From NCBI RefSeq assembly GCF_014207985.1, contig NZ_JACHMI010000001.1, positions 11,143,001 through 11,207,000 of the forward strand: a stretch of DNA of 64,000 bases, given 5' to 3'. The notes beneath the pieces were generated by a model that had not been told where the DNA came from, did no database searches, and worked only from the letters and a program-made list of their open reading frames with translations. Position 1 is the first letter of the stretch. Every line of letters begins with the position of its first letter. This DNA comes from Nonomuraea rubra. Its GTDB lineage: Bacteria; Actinomycetota; Actinomycetes; Streptosporangiales; Streptosporangiaceae. Both the position numbers and the translations under genes were made by a program. Below are positions 49,133-58,036 of the stretch, one piece after another.

Positions 49133-52100
49133 TCACCGGTCGTAGACCTCGCTCCGGTTGTTGGCGATCTCGTCCAGCAGGGCGGTGGTGTCGGAGTACC
49201 GGCCAGCCGTGGTGCTGTTGAGCGGCTCGGTGAGGGTCGCGAAGGCGTACCTCACCGCTTCACCGACCGTGCGCGCCCCGAGTCTGCGGGAGAGCTCGGA
49301 GTCGATCCGCGTGGAGGCGTTGATCTGCCGCGCGGCCAGGTCGAGCAGCGTCGCCAGGAGCTGGAACCGCACCGGGCCCGGTTGCGGACCGCCCGCACCC
49401 AGTACGGCTCCCGCCTCGGAGTTCTCCAGCTCCCCGTTGGCGGAGGCGTCGAAGCGCTGGTCGGTGGCCTGGACCCGGGCCAGCAACTCCCAGGTGCGCG
49501 CCTGCGGGTGGGTCTTCCAGTAGCCGTGTGAGCGCGGATCGCGCGTCGGCGTGACCTCGGTGACCGTGGTGCTCGCGGAGGCCGTGACCGGAGGGAAGGT
49601 GCAGCCCCTGGCGTTGCCGTACGCCACGGAGGCCGTGTCGGTCAGCCGCGGGCCGGCCGTGTGCAGCAGGCTGGGTCTCGCGGTGAACTGCACGGCCAGC
49701 TCCTCGCCGCCGGCCAGGGCCTCCTGCGACCAGGTCAGGGTGGTCGTCCCGTCCGGGTTGCGCGTGACCCTGCTCGGTTTGGGGCCGGATCCCCGGTCCA
49801 GGGTCTGGCTGTAGTACACCTCGGCGGGCAGGGTGTCGGTGAGCGTCACGCCGGTGGCGGTGCCGCTGCCGACGTTGGCGACCTGGAGGTCGATCTTCAT
49901 CTCCTCACCGGCGTTCACCGTGGCGGGCGCGGTCTTCTCCAGGGTGAGCCGGGGCGCGTGGACCCTGGTCGAGGCCTCGGCCGAGTTGTTGCCGGTGTTC
50001 GCCTCGGCTCCGCCTCCCTCGTCCTTCGCGGTCGCCGTCGCCTTGTTGGTCAGCACGGCCGCATCGGCGGTTTCGCACGGGATCTCATAGGTGAAGGTCT
50101 CCGTGGTGGCGCCTTCCTCCCCGAGGTACGGCACCTGCCGCTGCTGGTCCGGGCCCGTGGGCGGACTGTCGACGACCTCGATCGAGGCCGCCGTGCCGGA
50201 GCCGATGTTGTCCAGCTTCACCTGGTAGGTGAGGGTGTCACCGGGTTCGGCATCGGCCTTGTCCACGCTCTTGGCGACCTTGACGTCGGGGTCGTAGCGG
50301 TTGAAGAAGGCTATTTCCTGGTGGATCACCGTGTCGAAGTCGAGTTCTCTGCCGGCGGAGCCGCCCGCGCCGGCGCAGGCCGGTGAACCGGCCGGGTAGG
50401 AACTGCAGGCCCAGCCTCTGGCGTCCGGGGACCCGGGTCCCCTGAACCTGACCGCCGCCCAGTCGTCGTGATCCCGCAGGGTGGTCAGCCCGTCCCTGTC
50501 GTTGAGGTTCTGGGAGATCCCCGTGGTCTCGAAGCTGGGGGCGTTGGTGCCTGAGGTGATGCTGTCGTTCCAGTTGAGCGGCCCGTTGCCGCGCCCGGCT
50601 CTGAGGAGCCGCGGCCCGGTGGGGTCCCGGCGGTTGTCGGTCCACCAGAAGGTGAAGTCGGCGCCGTCGGAGATCCCGTTGTTCTCCAGGAGGCCGCTCT
50701 CGACCAGCGGGGGCAGCGTTCCGTTCGAGAAGCCCAGCCGTACAGCGCCCTTCTGCCACTCACGCGTGTGGTTGACCAGCAGCGGCGGCGGGCTGTTGGG
50801 GATGCCCGTCTGGAAGAAGTAGTTCATGACGCTGACGTAGTTGGGCTTGTGGTGCTCGTTGGTGTCGCCGCCATGGCGCAGACCCAGCGCGTGCCCGAGC
50901 TCGTGCAGGACGGTGCCCGCCTGGTCCACCTCGGTCCCGACCCTGGCGTCGGCGTCCCCCGTGCCGGGGGTGAGCACCTGAAGATCCGTCGGGTGCCCGC
51001 TGGTCGAATCGCAGCGGCCGTTGTCCCCGACGAAGATCTGCTCGCCGTCGGCGATGTCATCGCCTGAGGGGGTGGTCTGGAGCGTGTCGTCCCCTCGGTA
51101 GTCGAGACCGAAGTCCGCGACGCAGATGAGCCTCCACGTGCCGAGGGTGACGAGGAAGTCCTTGTTGTTGTCCCGGGTGGGCTCGCAGCACTCGCCGGAG
51201 GTGCCGGGGTCGTCGAAGGTCCGCCCGTCCTCGCTCCGGATCAGGTCGTGAGCGAAGATCGTGTAGTGCGCGTAGGGCGCCAGCTCCGCTGGAAGGTTGA
51301 CCGCGCGGGCGTTGCGGAAGTCGGCGTTGTTCTCCAGGCCCATGAACCTCTGGTGAGGGATCGGCACGCCCTGCCGGTGAATGAAGCCGATGCCGTCCTG
51401 CCGGGTTCCTCCGGGGTAGGGACAGGGATTCGCCGCCTTGAGCGGGGACGTGTTGAGCACGTCGCGGATCAGTGTGACCGCGCCCTGCTTGATCTCGTGG
51501 GAGTGCTGGGTGGCCGGGGTGGCGTCGACCATGAAGTCGGTCTGCAGGATCAGGTTCTTCCGGCACGGATCGGCGCCCAGCGCGGGAAGGTCCGCGACCA
51601 TCGTGCCTGTCCGGTCACGGACGCCGTGGATCTCGACGGTGTCCGGGATGCCGTCCGCGTCGACGTCGTTGAGGACGCTGATGCCGATCCGGGTGATCCT
51701 GCCGTCGTTGGCCAGAGGATGTCCGTGGTCGCCGTCGCCCTCGATGCAGCTCTGCCCCTTCGGCAGGCCGTTGGAGTGCGTGCACGGCCTGCCGTACACG
51801 AAGGAGTCGTCATCCCCGGTCAGGGCGCCCGTCCTGAAGTTGTAGACCAGGTTCAGTTCGAGGTCGTTGTTCTTGGGGCTGAGGTCCATCCGGTCGTCTT
51901 CGGTGTTCAGCCCGGAGTCCCAGTCCCACATCGCCACCGTGATGTCCACGGTGTCCTGGTCGCCGGGAAGACCCGAGTTGGTGAACACCCAGCCGTTCGG
52001 CGCCTCGGGCAGGCCCAGCGGCTCGAACTCGTTGTCCTGGATCCTCGGCCCCGTCTCCACCGGGCCGTCGCCGATCCGCACTCTGGGGAAGTAGTCCCCA

Positions 52101-52312
52101 TCCCCGAGGCCGCCGCCGTCCGGGTCCTCGACCTGGAAGAGGTAATCGATGGAGAAGGTCAGTGAACGGTTCGGGGCCGCCGCCGTCGCCGCCGCGGACG
52201 GCATGGCCAGGCCCGGGGTCATGGATAAGAGCAGCGCTCCGAGCGTGCCGATCATCCACCCCCGGCGCCGGGCTCGCGCTCCGCGTTCCTCAAGGGTTGC
52301 CATGAAGCGCAT
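49133..52312 (-). CDS. Large secreted metzincin-like metalloprotease with DUF11 repeats
   Basis: A 1059-residue protein. An Arg-rich start and hydrophobic helix (GWMIGTLGALLLSMTPGLA) form the secretion signal. The zinc motif HELGHALGLRH is at 470-480 (HExxHxxGxxH), with a downstream Met-turn SVMNYFF, as in metzincins. An EF-hand-like stretch, NDVDADGIPDTVEI, lies earlier. Residues about 680-920 hold two DUF11-type Ig-like repeats (SVDKADAEPGDTLTYQVKLD and TVNAGEEMKIDLQVANVG). The end has SHGYWKTHP, found in other secreted proteins. No cell-wall sorting motif is seen. It is probably an extracellular protease. An ATG at 52303 is an alternative start. Confidence 0.85.
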   Translation of the reverse strand: MRFMATLEERGARARRRGWMIGTLGALLLSMTPGLAMPSAAATAAAPNRSLTFSIDYLFQVEDPDGGGLGDGDYFPRVRIGDGPVETGPRIQDNEFEPLGLPEAPNGWVFTNSGLPGDQDTVDITVAMWDWDSGLNTEDDRMDLSPKNNDLELNLVYNFRTGALTGDDDSFVYGRPCTHSNGLPKGQSCIEGDGDHGHPLANDGRITRIGISVLNDVDADGIPDTVEIHGVRDRTGTMVADLPALGADPCRKNLILQTDFMVDATPATQHSHEIKQGAVTLIRDVLNTSPLKAANPCPYPGGTRQDGIGFIHRQGVPIPHQRFMGLENNADFRNARAVNLPAELAPYAHYTIFAHDLIRSEDGRTFDDPGTSGECCEPTRDNNKDFLVTLGTWRLICVADFGLDYRGDDTLQTTPSGDDIADGEQIFVGDNGRCDSTSGHPTDLQVLTPGTGDADARVGTEVDQAGTVLHELGHALGLRHGGDTNEHHKPNYVSVMNYFFQTGIPNSPPPLLVNHTREWQKGAVRLGFSNGTLPPLVESGLLENNGISDGADFTFWWTDNRRDPTGPRLLRAGRGNGPLNWNDSITSGTNAPSFETTGISQNLNDRDGLTTLRDHDDWAAVRFRGPGSPDARGWACSSYPAGSPACAGAGGSAGRELDFDTVIHQEIAFFNRYDPDVKVAKSVDKADAEPGDTLTYQVKLDNIGSGTAASIEVVDSPPTGPDQQRQVPYLGEEGATTETFTYEIPCETADAAVLTNKATATAKDEGGGAEANTGNNSAEASTRVHAPRLTLEKTAPATVNAGEEMKIDLQVANVGSGTATGVTLTDTLPAEVYYSQTLDRGSGPKPSRVTRNPDGTTTLTWSQEALAGGEELAVQFTARPSLLHTAGPRLTDTASVAYGNARGCTFPPVTASASTTVTEVTPTRDPRSHGYWKTHPQARTWELLARVQATDQRFDASANGELENSEAGAVLGAGGPQPGPVRFQLLATLLDLAARQINASTRIDSELSRRLGARTVGEAVRYAFATLTEPLNSTTAGRYSDTTALLDEIANNRSEVYDR

Positions 52313-52393
52313 GGTCCTCTGAACGGGACGGGGTCACCTGAGTAGGCCCCTACTCAATCCCGTTCACGACGTGTCGCTGGAGCTGGTGGGGGC

Positions 52394-52903
52394 CTACTTC
52401 AGGTGAGCCATGAGCGTCTCCAGCGACGCCTCCGGAGTCTGACCCGCGGTGTCCACGGTGATGTGGTCGCGGTCCCACGGCTCGTACTCGCGCTCCACCA
52501 CCTCCCCCCACCCCGGCAGCCGATGACCGGGGATGTCGCCGGTGCGCGAGGTCACGCGGTGCCGGTGCTCGTCCGGGTCGGAGCAGGTCACCTCCACCTC
52601 GGCGACCGGCACCCCGGCCCGGACGCCCACCTCGCACCAGGCGTCGCGGGTGACCGGCAGCGGGTTCACCGACTCCGCGATCACCGTGAGGCCCTGGCGG
52701 AGGTGGTCCTCGGTGAGGGCGTAACCGACGGCGTAACCGGCGGGGCCGAGGGGGTGGCGGGCCAGGCCGGAGCGGATGATGGCCTGTTCGATGGTGTCGA
52801 TGCGGACGTGGACCGCGCCGGCCAGGCGCTTGGCCAGCAGGCGGGAGAGCGTGGTCTTGCCTGAGCCCGGGAGGCCGCCGATGACGATGAGCATGCCCCC
52901 CAT
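52394..52903 (-). CDS. P-loop kinase of AAA_33/adenylylsulfate-kinase type
   Basis: A 169-residue protein with Walker A GGLPGSGKTTLSRLLAKRL at its N-terminus, an ID-T segment (VRIDTIEQAII), and a later ESVNPLPVTRDAW lid-like region. Small stand-alone AAA_33 kinases phosphorylate varied small molecules, including antibiotics and nucleotides; substrate is not clear. It may start at the ATG at 52894, nine bases downstream. It stands alone between the metalloprotease and the RTX gene. Confidence 0.75.
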   Translation of the reverse strand: MGGMLIVIGGLPGSGKTTLSRLLAKRLAGAVHVRIDTIEQAIIRSGLARHPLGPAGYAVGYALTEDHLRQGLTVIAESVNPLPVTRDAWCEVGVRAGVPVAEVEVTCSDPDEHRHRVTSRTGDIPGHRLPGWGEVVEREYEPWDRDHITVDTAGQTPEASLETLMAHLK

Positions 52904-52974
52904 GCTGCCGGACGCACGGGTGACGGTCTTCTTTCAGGTGCTCGGCGAGATGGCCCGGGCCGCGCGCGGCGTGG

Positions 52975-53402
52975 TTACTCGCAGTTCTCCGCGCTGTCGG
53001 GGCCGGGGCCGCCGTCGCAGGTGTCGGCGTCGGGGCCGCCTTCGAGGCCGTCCTCGCCCTTGCCACCGTTCAGCTCGTCGTCACCTATGCCGCCGTTGAG
53101 CTCGTCGCCCTTGCCGCCGTTGAGCTCGTCCTCGCCGGCGCCGCCGCGCAGGTCGTCGTCGCCGTCGCCGCCGATCAGCAGGTCGTCGTTCGGGCCCGCG
53201 CGCAGCACGTCGTCACCGTCGCCGCCCTGGAGGACGATCCGGTCGGGGGCCTTCATGTCGACGCGGTCGTCCCCGTCGCCGACGTTGATCTTGACGCGCT
53301 TGAGCACGGCGAACGACATGACGTCGCCCGGTTCGGCGGCCGGGGTCCGGTGGCCTGGGGGCTGAGCAGTACCAGCGTGGTCAGTAAGGCGTGGAGTGCC
53401 AT
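52975..53402 (-). pseudogene. RTX-repeat secreted protein with apparent 1-nt frameshift
   Basis: Reading from an ATG at 53402 with good GAGGAAG site gives a clear signal peptide, MALHALLTTLVLLSPQATG, which then runs out of frame. The -1 frame beginning near 53345 continues as AAEPGDVMSFAVLKRVKINV, followed by about seven GGxGxDxLxGG calcium-binding RTX-like units to the stop. Adding one base to the G4 run at 53342-53345 restores a 142-residue frame. The RTX frame alone has a possible ATG at 53319 but no secretion signal. Either the gene is broken or the sequence has an error. It follows the DUF1772 gene by 22 bp. Confidence 0.65.
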
Positions 53403-53424
53403 GGAGCTTCCTCTTCTCTCGGTT

Positions 53425-53901
53425 TCAAGGGTGTGATCGGTCCAGGAACTGGGCGGTGATCAGGCAGGCGAACGCCGCGAGGGCGAGCGCCGTCCGTACG
53501 AGGTGCAGGCGGGACCATCGCTCGCGGCTCTCGTCCCAGCCGGCCGGGAGCCGGTCGGGGTCCCAGGTGTTCGCGAGCTGGTTGAGCGGTTCCAGGGCGG
53601 CCACCGTGAGCACGATCGTGAGGACGACCAGGATCACGGCGGCGGCGCCGAGGACGAAGACGAGCCTGCCGTGGCGCCACGAGATGACGGCCGCGACGAG
53701 CAGGATCGCGACGGTGGTCAGGAGCAGCGGGGGCATGGTCCGGCCGTGGTCGGCGTTGAGGGCCTGCCAGTACCTGACGTACGCGGGGCCGGGGAGCCGG
53801 GCGACCGACGGGGCGATCACCACGAAGAGGACGCCGCCGGCGTACAGGCCGACCAGCGCCAGCCCGGCCGCTCTGAGCACGGTGAGAGCCAGGGACACCA
53901 T
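53425..53901 (-). CDS. DUF1772 (anthrone oxygenase-like) membrane protein
   Basis: A 158-residue protein with four hydrophobic helices. The third and fourth are separated by EPLNQLANTWDPDRLPAGW and RERWSRLHLVRTALA, the N-x-x-L...W...W...R-W-x-x-x-H-x-x-R pattern of DUF1772. The family includes anthrone oxygenases, but most members have no known function. The ATG has AAAGGGG upstream. The RTX gene follows closely, so the two are probably one transcript. Confidence 0.8.
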   Translation of the reverse strand: MVSLALTVLRAAGLALVGLYAGGVLFVVIAPSVARLPGPAYVRYWQALNADHGRTMPPLLLTTVAILLVAAVISWRHGRLVFVLGAAAVILVVLTIVLTVAALEPLNQLANTWDPDRLPAGWDESRERWSRLHLVRTALALAAFACLITAQFLDRSHP

Positions 53902-54022
53902 GCGCCCCTTTCACTACGGGGGATTTTGGCTAGAGCTGAACTCTTTCATTAGAGAGCTATCTAGTCAATATGTGTGGGAAGGGAGGAGGGTGGGAAGAGG
54001 AGGGCTGCGCGACGCCACCAGA

Positions 54023-54568
54023 ATGGCTGGTGTGATCTATCTTGCCGAAGGGCCGCGAGTGGCCATCCGCTACATCAGCATGCAGGACTTCGAGGAGCTC
54101 GCCGCCCTGCACGAGGAGAGCGCGCAGCTCCTCGCCAGGTGGATGCCCGGCGCGCCGCTGGTCACGTACGCGGAGTTCGAGCGGTACATGTCCAGGTTCG
54201 ACGGGCCGCTGAACGAGGGGTTCCTGATCTGCCTGCGTGACACCGGCGCGATCGCGGGCCGGGTCAACGTCAACAACATCATCCGCGGCACCCACCAGAG
54301 CGCGATGATCGGCTACTCCGCCTACGCCTCCACCACCGGGCACGGCTACATGACGGAGGGCCTCAGGCTGCTGGTCGGGTACGCGTTCGGCGAGATGAAG
54401 CTGCACCGCCTGGAGGCCAACATCCAGCCTGACAACGCCCCCTCCCTCAGCCTGATCAAGCGCGTCGGCTTCCAGCGCGAGGGGTACTCGCCGAACTTCC
54501 AGTTCATCGACGGCGCCTGGCGGGATCACGAGCGCTGGGCCGTCACGGTCGAGATGACCGGCGCGTGA
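54023..54568 (+). CDS. GNAT-family N-acetyltransferase (RimJ/RimL-like)
   Basis: A 181-residue protein with the RimJ-like GNAT layout: AIRYISMQDFEELAALHEES at the start, an acetyl-CoA-binding strand/loop region with ASTTGHGYMTEGLRLLVGYAF, and LHRLEANIQPDNAPSLSLIKRVGFQREG, the classical C-terminal GNAT signature. It likely acetylates a ribosomal protein N-terminus or small amine. The ATG at 54023 was chosen; a GTG at 54032 is possible. The 121 bp before it contain an A/T-richer stretch (TCTAGTCAATATGTG) suitable for a promoter. Confidence 0.9.
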   Translation: MAGVIYLAEGPRVAIRYISMQDFEELAALHEESAQLLARWMPGAPLVTYAEFERYMSRFDGPLNEGFLICLRDTGAIAGRVNVNNIIRGTHQSAMIGYSAYASTTGHGYMTEGLRLLVGYAFGEMKLHRLEANIQPDNAPSLSLIKRVGFQREGYSPNFQFIDGAWRDHERWAVTVEMTGA

Positions 54569-54590
54569 CGTCCGGAGGCAGGGGCGACTC

Positions 54591-55631
54591 TCAGGGAGTG
54601 ACGCCGGGCCGGTCCACGACGCCCGACGCCAGCTCGGCGGTCGCGTAGTAGGTGCCCTTCCTGGCGAGCACCTCGCCGCCGAGCACGTCGTCCTGCAAGT
54701 TCTCCACGCGCCTGCCGAGGAACTCGAAGGTGGTGGGGTCCAGCACCACGTACGAGCGGGAGACGAGCCGGCCCCCGGCGTCACGCTGGGCGGCGAGGTC
54801 GTAGGAGAGGCCGACGCCGTGCCGGCCCACCGCGTCCGGCACGCCCTGGTCCACCCGGATGCCCGGGATCTCGGCGAGCGCGCGGAAGATCGCCGCCTCC
54901 AGCTCGGGCGGCACGGGCGCCTCCTGTTCGAGGTAGACCGACAGCACGCGGAACGCCAGCGCGTCCAGACGCTCCTCGCCCTTCTCCGCGGGCCTGGTCT
55001 GCCAGTGCCGGTCAGCCCGCACGTGGGCCAGCAGCTTGCCGGGCTCGGTGGGCAGGGCGGCCAGCCTGGCGGCGTACTGCTTCGGCGTCAGGTCGTCGTC
55101 GTCCGGGTCGGGCTCGATCCGGTGCCGCTCCATCGGCCCCTCGTCCTCGCGGAAGGCCTGCTCGGTGCCGTCGTAACGGGTCCAGTACTCCTGCACCGTA
55201 CGGCGGGCGTCACCGGGCTGCTGGACCGTGACCATCCGGTACATCCACTGGTCGTCGCGGGGCGTGCCGCCCGCCTGCCGCCGCTCGGCCATCAGCGCGG
55301 CCCGCAGCAGCACGGCCCGCGGGGTGTCGATCTGCGTGGTCCGCTCGGCGGTGACGACCCCGGGCACGCGGTCACCGCCGGCGGTGACGACGACGAGCAC
55401 CGCGGCGACGGCGGTCGTGACCGCCAGCGCGGAGGGCGCAAGCCAGAACCCCGGCCGCCACCTTCCCGGGCGCGCCGCCCGTCCGCGCAACGCCCGTCCG
55501 CGCGATGCCCGTCCGCGCGATGCCCGTCCGCGCGGCTCCAGGACGCGGGCGCGCAGCGAGCGCAGCCGTTCGGCGTCCGGCGAGGGGGCGTCGGCGCGCA
55601 GTTCCCTCAGCAACGTCAGGTCATCGTCCAT
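54591..55631 (-). CDS. CU044_5270-family membrane protein, probable anti-sigma partner
   Basis: A 346-residue protein: a cytoplasmic N-terminus of about 60 residues with DLTLLRELRADAPSPDAERL, one membrane helix (SALAVTTAVAAVLVVVTAGG), and a large extracytoplasmic domain matching the CU044_5270 family. Members follow ECF sigma genes and are thought to act as anti-sigma factors. The Arg-rich stretch before the helix is built of RGRAS-type repeats, three of them encoded by a 15-bp tandem DNA repeat near 55500-55545. The ATG overlaps the sigma stop by 11 bp, typical of a coupled sigma/anti-sigma pair. Confidence 0.83.
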   Translation of the reverse strand: MDDDLTLLRELRADAPSPDAERLRSLRARVLEPRGRASRGRASRGRALRGRAARPGRWRPGFWLAPSALAVTTAVAAVLVVVTAGGDRVPGVVTAERTTQIDTPRAVLLRAALMAERRQAGGTPRDDQWMYRMVTVQQPGDARRTVQEYWTRYDGTEQAFREDEGPMERHRIEPDPDDDDLTPKQYAARLAALPTEPGKLLAHVRADRHWQTRPAEKGEERLDALAFRVLSVYLEQEAPVPPELEAAIFRALAEIPGIRVDQGVPDAVGRHGVGLSYDLAAQRDAGGRLVSRSYVVLDPTTFEFLGRRVENLQDDVLGGEVLARKGTYYATAELASGVVDRPGVTP

Positions 55632-56262
55632 GGCCGGCCCTTCCTTCGTCGTCCGCAACGGCTGTCGGATCGGCGCCGCCCAGCGCCGCCCGGGTCTTCT
55701 TCCTGGCCCGGTGCAGGCGCGAGCGCACCGTCCCGACCGGGATGCCCAGCGCCGTGGCCGTCTCCTCGTAGGAGAGGTCGGCCCAGGCGATCATCAGCAG
55801 CACCTCGCGGTCCTCCGGCGACAGCCGCGCCAGCGCCGCCGCCAGCTCCCGTTGCGCGGCCCCGGCCGCCACGCGGGACTCCACCCGATCGGCGTAGCTC
55901 TCGGCGACGTCGTCCACGCCGGTCCTGGCCAGCGCCCGGTACGCCCTGATCTCCGCGCGGCGGTGCTTGCCGATGAGGTTCGCGGCGATGCCGTACAGCC
56001 AGGGCCTGGCGTCGCGGTGCGCGGTGTCGTAGTGGCCGAGCCGCCGGAACGCGGCCAGGAACGTCTCCGCCACCACGTCATCGGCCAGCTCGTCCCCCAG
56101 CCGCCGCACCACGTACCGGTGGAGGGCGGGGGCGTGCCGGTCGAACAGCGCCGAGAAGGCCGCGGGATCGCTGCGGGCACGCCTGATCACCTCCGCGTCG
56201 TCAGCCTCTGTCTCCGGCACCAAGGTCGGCTCCGTTTCTTCCGTCCTGTCACCCTCCTTCAC
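55621..56262 (-). CDS. ECF RNA polymerase sigma factor
   Basis: About 213 residues. Region 2 has FSALFDRHAPALHRYVVRRL and DDVVAETFLAAFRRL; region 4 has ALARLSPEDREVLLMIAWADLSYEE and GIPVGTVRSRLHRARK, the DNA-binding helix for the -35 element. There is no sigma 1.1 or region 3, so it is an ECF factor. Start uncertain: GTG at 56262 gives the longest form, while GTG at 56220 has CGGAG upstream. It is coupled to the CU044_5270-type gene and probably autoregulated. Confidence 0.92.
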   Translation of the reverse strand: MKEGDRTEETEPTLVPETEADDAEVIRRARSDPAAFSALFDRHAPALHRYVVRRLGDELADDVVAETFLAAFRRLGHYDTAHRDARPWLYGIAANLIGKHRRAEIRAYRALARTGVDDVAESYADRVESRVAAGAAQRELAAALARLSPEDREVLLMIAWADLSYEETATALGIPVGTVRSRLHRARKKTRAALGGADPTAVADDEGRAGHGR

Positions 56263-56313
56263 CCGGACGCGGGATTCGGGTTCTTGTCGTACCCGGATGG
56301 CAGCATCGTCGGC

Positions 56314-56943
56314 ATGAGCTTCGCACCCCTGCCGGAGACGGCCGCCTGGCGGCACCACACGGCCCGCGCGGGCTTCGAGGTGGCCTACTTCGGCCCGCCC
56401 CGGGCCGAGGGCCGGCTCCAAGCCGAGGACCCGCTCCAGGCCGAGGACCCGCTCCAGGCCGAGGGCCTGCTCCGGGTCGAGGGGTGCACGACGGCGGTCG
56501 AGGGCGGCATCACCTGGGTGGTCGACTACGCGATCGACCTGGACGCCGGCTGGGTCACCCGCCGCGCCAGGATCACCAGCCGCTCGGCGGCGGGCACCCG
56601 TTCCACGCTGCTGGAGTGCGACGGCGCGGGCGGCTGGCGGATCGACGGCATGCCGGCCCCGCACCTGCACGGCTGCCTGGACGTGGACCTGGAGGCGTCG
56701 GCGATGACCAACACGTTCCCGGTGCACCGGCTCGGCCTGGAGCCGGGCGCCGGATCGCCCGCGCCGGCGGCCTACGTCCGCGCGCCCGACCTGGGCGTGG
56801 AGCGGCTCGACCAGCAGTACGCGCGCGCCGGAGGCAGGGACTACGACTATGCGGCGCCGGTCTTCGGGGTGGAGTGCAGGCTGGCGTTCGACGAGTACGG
56901 GCTGGTGCTCGACTACCCCGGCCTGGCCACCAGGGAGGCTTGA
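56314..56943 (+). CDS. Glycolipid-binding domain (PF06475-type) protein
   Basis: A 209-residue protein matching the putative glycolipid-binding family: WRHHTARAGFEVAYF near the start, then WVVDYAIDLDAGWVTRRARI, HGCLDVDLEASAMTNTFPVH and a C-terminal YPGLATREA. The function of the family is not proven. Residues about 31-52 are an insert of repeated LQAEDP units made by an 18-bp tandem repeat at about 56418-56465, absent from the family core. Divergent from the ECF sigma gene with 51 bp between starts. Confidence 0.82.
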   Translation: MSFAPLPETAAWRHHTARAGFEVAYFGPPRAEGRLQAEDPLQAEDPLQAEGLLRVEGCTTAVEGGITWVVDYAIDLDAGWVTRRARITSRSAAGTRSTLLECDGAGGWRIDGMPAPHLHGCLDVDLEASAMTNTFPVHRLGLEPGAGSPAPAAYVRAPDLGVERLDQQYARAGGRDYDYAAPVFGVECRLAFDEYGLVLDYPGLATREA

Positions 56944-56976
56944 CCTCAACCTTGGTCGAGGTAGCAGCCTGGAGTC

Positions 56977-57576
56977 ATGACGAAGAACAGAGTGATCATC
57001 TATGAGGAGTCCGGGGCGGATCCCCGGGCCGACGTCCTGGCGGTCGGAAACCACCACGGGCGCACCCGGGTGCGGGCCCTCGCCGAGCCCGCCCAGCTGG
57101 AGCCCCTGGTGGCGGAGCTGGTCGGCGAGGGGGTCGATCGCATCGAGCTGTGCGGCGCGTTCGGCGCGGTGTGGCACGCGCGGGCGCGGCGGGCCGCGAG
57201 CGGGCGGGCGGAGGTCGGCGCGATCTACTACGGGTTCGAGTCGCTGACCGGCGTGGCGTCGTACAAGCAGCGGTTCGAGGCCGGTGAGGTGCTGTCGGAG
57301 GCGTTCCTCATCGTCCACGAGGGGGCCGATCCCGGGAAGGACCGGGTCGTGCGGGAGAGGGACGGCGGCGGCAGGACGACGCTGGTGGCGGTGCCCGACG
57401 AGACGTCGGCGGCCGAGGTCGCCGCGCGGCTGGCCGCCGAGCTGCAGCTCATCGAGCTGTACGGCGGGCCGGGGCCCGAGTCGGCGGCGCCCGTCATCGA
57501 GGCCGTGGACGCGGCGGTGCCCGTGGGGGTCACTGCGTGGGCAGCAGCGTTCCCAGCGGGCCGAGGTCGAGGTTGA
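56977..57576 (+). CDS. Tandem DUF6506-like protein
   Basis: A 199-residue protein made of two similar halves. Both begin with a strand and EGADP/ESGADP followed by D and a GRT segment, then a helix-rich stretch and IELCGAFG (first half, near residues 56-63) or IELYGGPG (second half, near 160-167). This resembles the roughly 100-residue DUF6506 family fused twice. No function is known. The last 16 codons overlap the 3' end of gvpK on the other strand. It lies 33 bp after the glycolipid-binding gene. Confidence 0.68.
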   Translation: MTKNRVIIYEESGADPRADVLAVGNHHGRTRVRALAEPAQLEPLVAELVGEGVDRIELCGAFGAVWHARARRAASGRAEVGAIYYGFESLTGVASYKQRFEAGEVLSEAFLIVHEGADPGKDRVVRERDGGGRTTLVAVPDETSAAEVAARLAAELQLIELYGGPGPESAAPVIEAVDAAVPVGVTAWAAAFPAGRGRG

Positions 57577-57841
57577 GGTCCTCGGGGGCGAGGTCGAAGC
57601 GCTCGCACAGGTCGGCCATCGCCCCCTCCAGCCGCATCAGGGTGACGCCCAGCACCTCGATCTGCTCGTCCGTCAGGCTGCCCTGCTCCATCCGGCGGAC
57701 GCACTGGCGTTCCACGAGCTGCCGTACCAGCTCGACGAGAGTGAGCACGAGCCGGGACAGGTCGCGCTCGACCGTGTCGGGGTCGGCGGCGATGCGCCAG
57801 CGCGGGCTGTCCACCTGCAGACTCTCCGCGAGTCCGTCCAT
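57530..57841 (-). CDS. gvpK: Gas vesicle protein GvpK
   Basis: A 103-residue protein with the GvpK core: DTVERDLSRLVLTLVELVRQLVERQCVRRME and SLTDEQIEVLGVTLMRLEGAM, ending with a leucine/proline tail. GvpK is a conserved minor assembly factor. Its ATG directly follows the gvpS stop. It is the last gene of the leftward gas vesicle operon. Confidence 0.92.
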   Translation of the reverse strand: MDGLAESLQVDSPRWRIAADPDTVERDLSRLVLTLVELVRQLVERQCVRRMEQGSLTDEQIEVLGVTLMRLEGAMADLCERFDLAPEDLNLDLGPLGTLLPTQ

Positions 57842-58036
57842 CTAGAGGATCCCTCCGTACTCGTCCACCGACGAGAGCACCGTGCGCAGCGAGATGTGCA
57901 CGAGATCGATGTCGGCGATCGACAGCACCAGGTCGCCGGTCACCACGACGCCGCCCGCCAGCAGCCGGTCCAGGAGGTCCACGAGGGCCACACGTTCGGG
58001 CGGCAACTGCTCGCAGGCCACCACGTCGCGTCTCAT
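57842..58036 (-). CDS. gvpS: GvpS, GvpA-family minor gas vesicle protein
   Basis: A 64-residue protein with the GvpA-type fold: LVDLLDRLLAGGVVVTGDLVL, then SIADIDLVHISLRTVLSSV. It is shorter than GvpA and GvpJ and matches GvpS of Streptomyces-type clusters. It is probably a minor shell or nucleation subunit. Start overlaps the gvpL stop as ATGA. Confidence 0.88.
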   Translation of the reverse strand: MRRDVVACEQLPPERVALVDLLDRLLAGGVVVTGDLVLSIADIDLVHISLRTVLSSVDEYGGIL

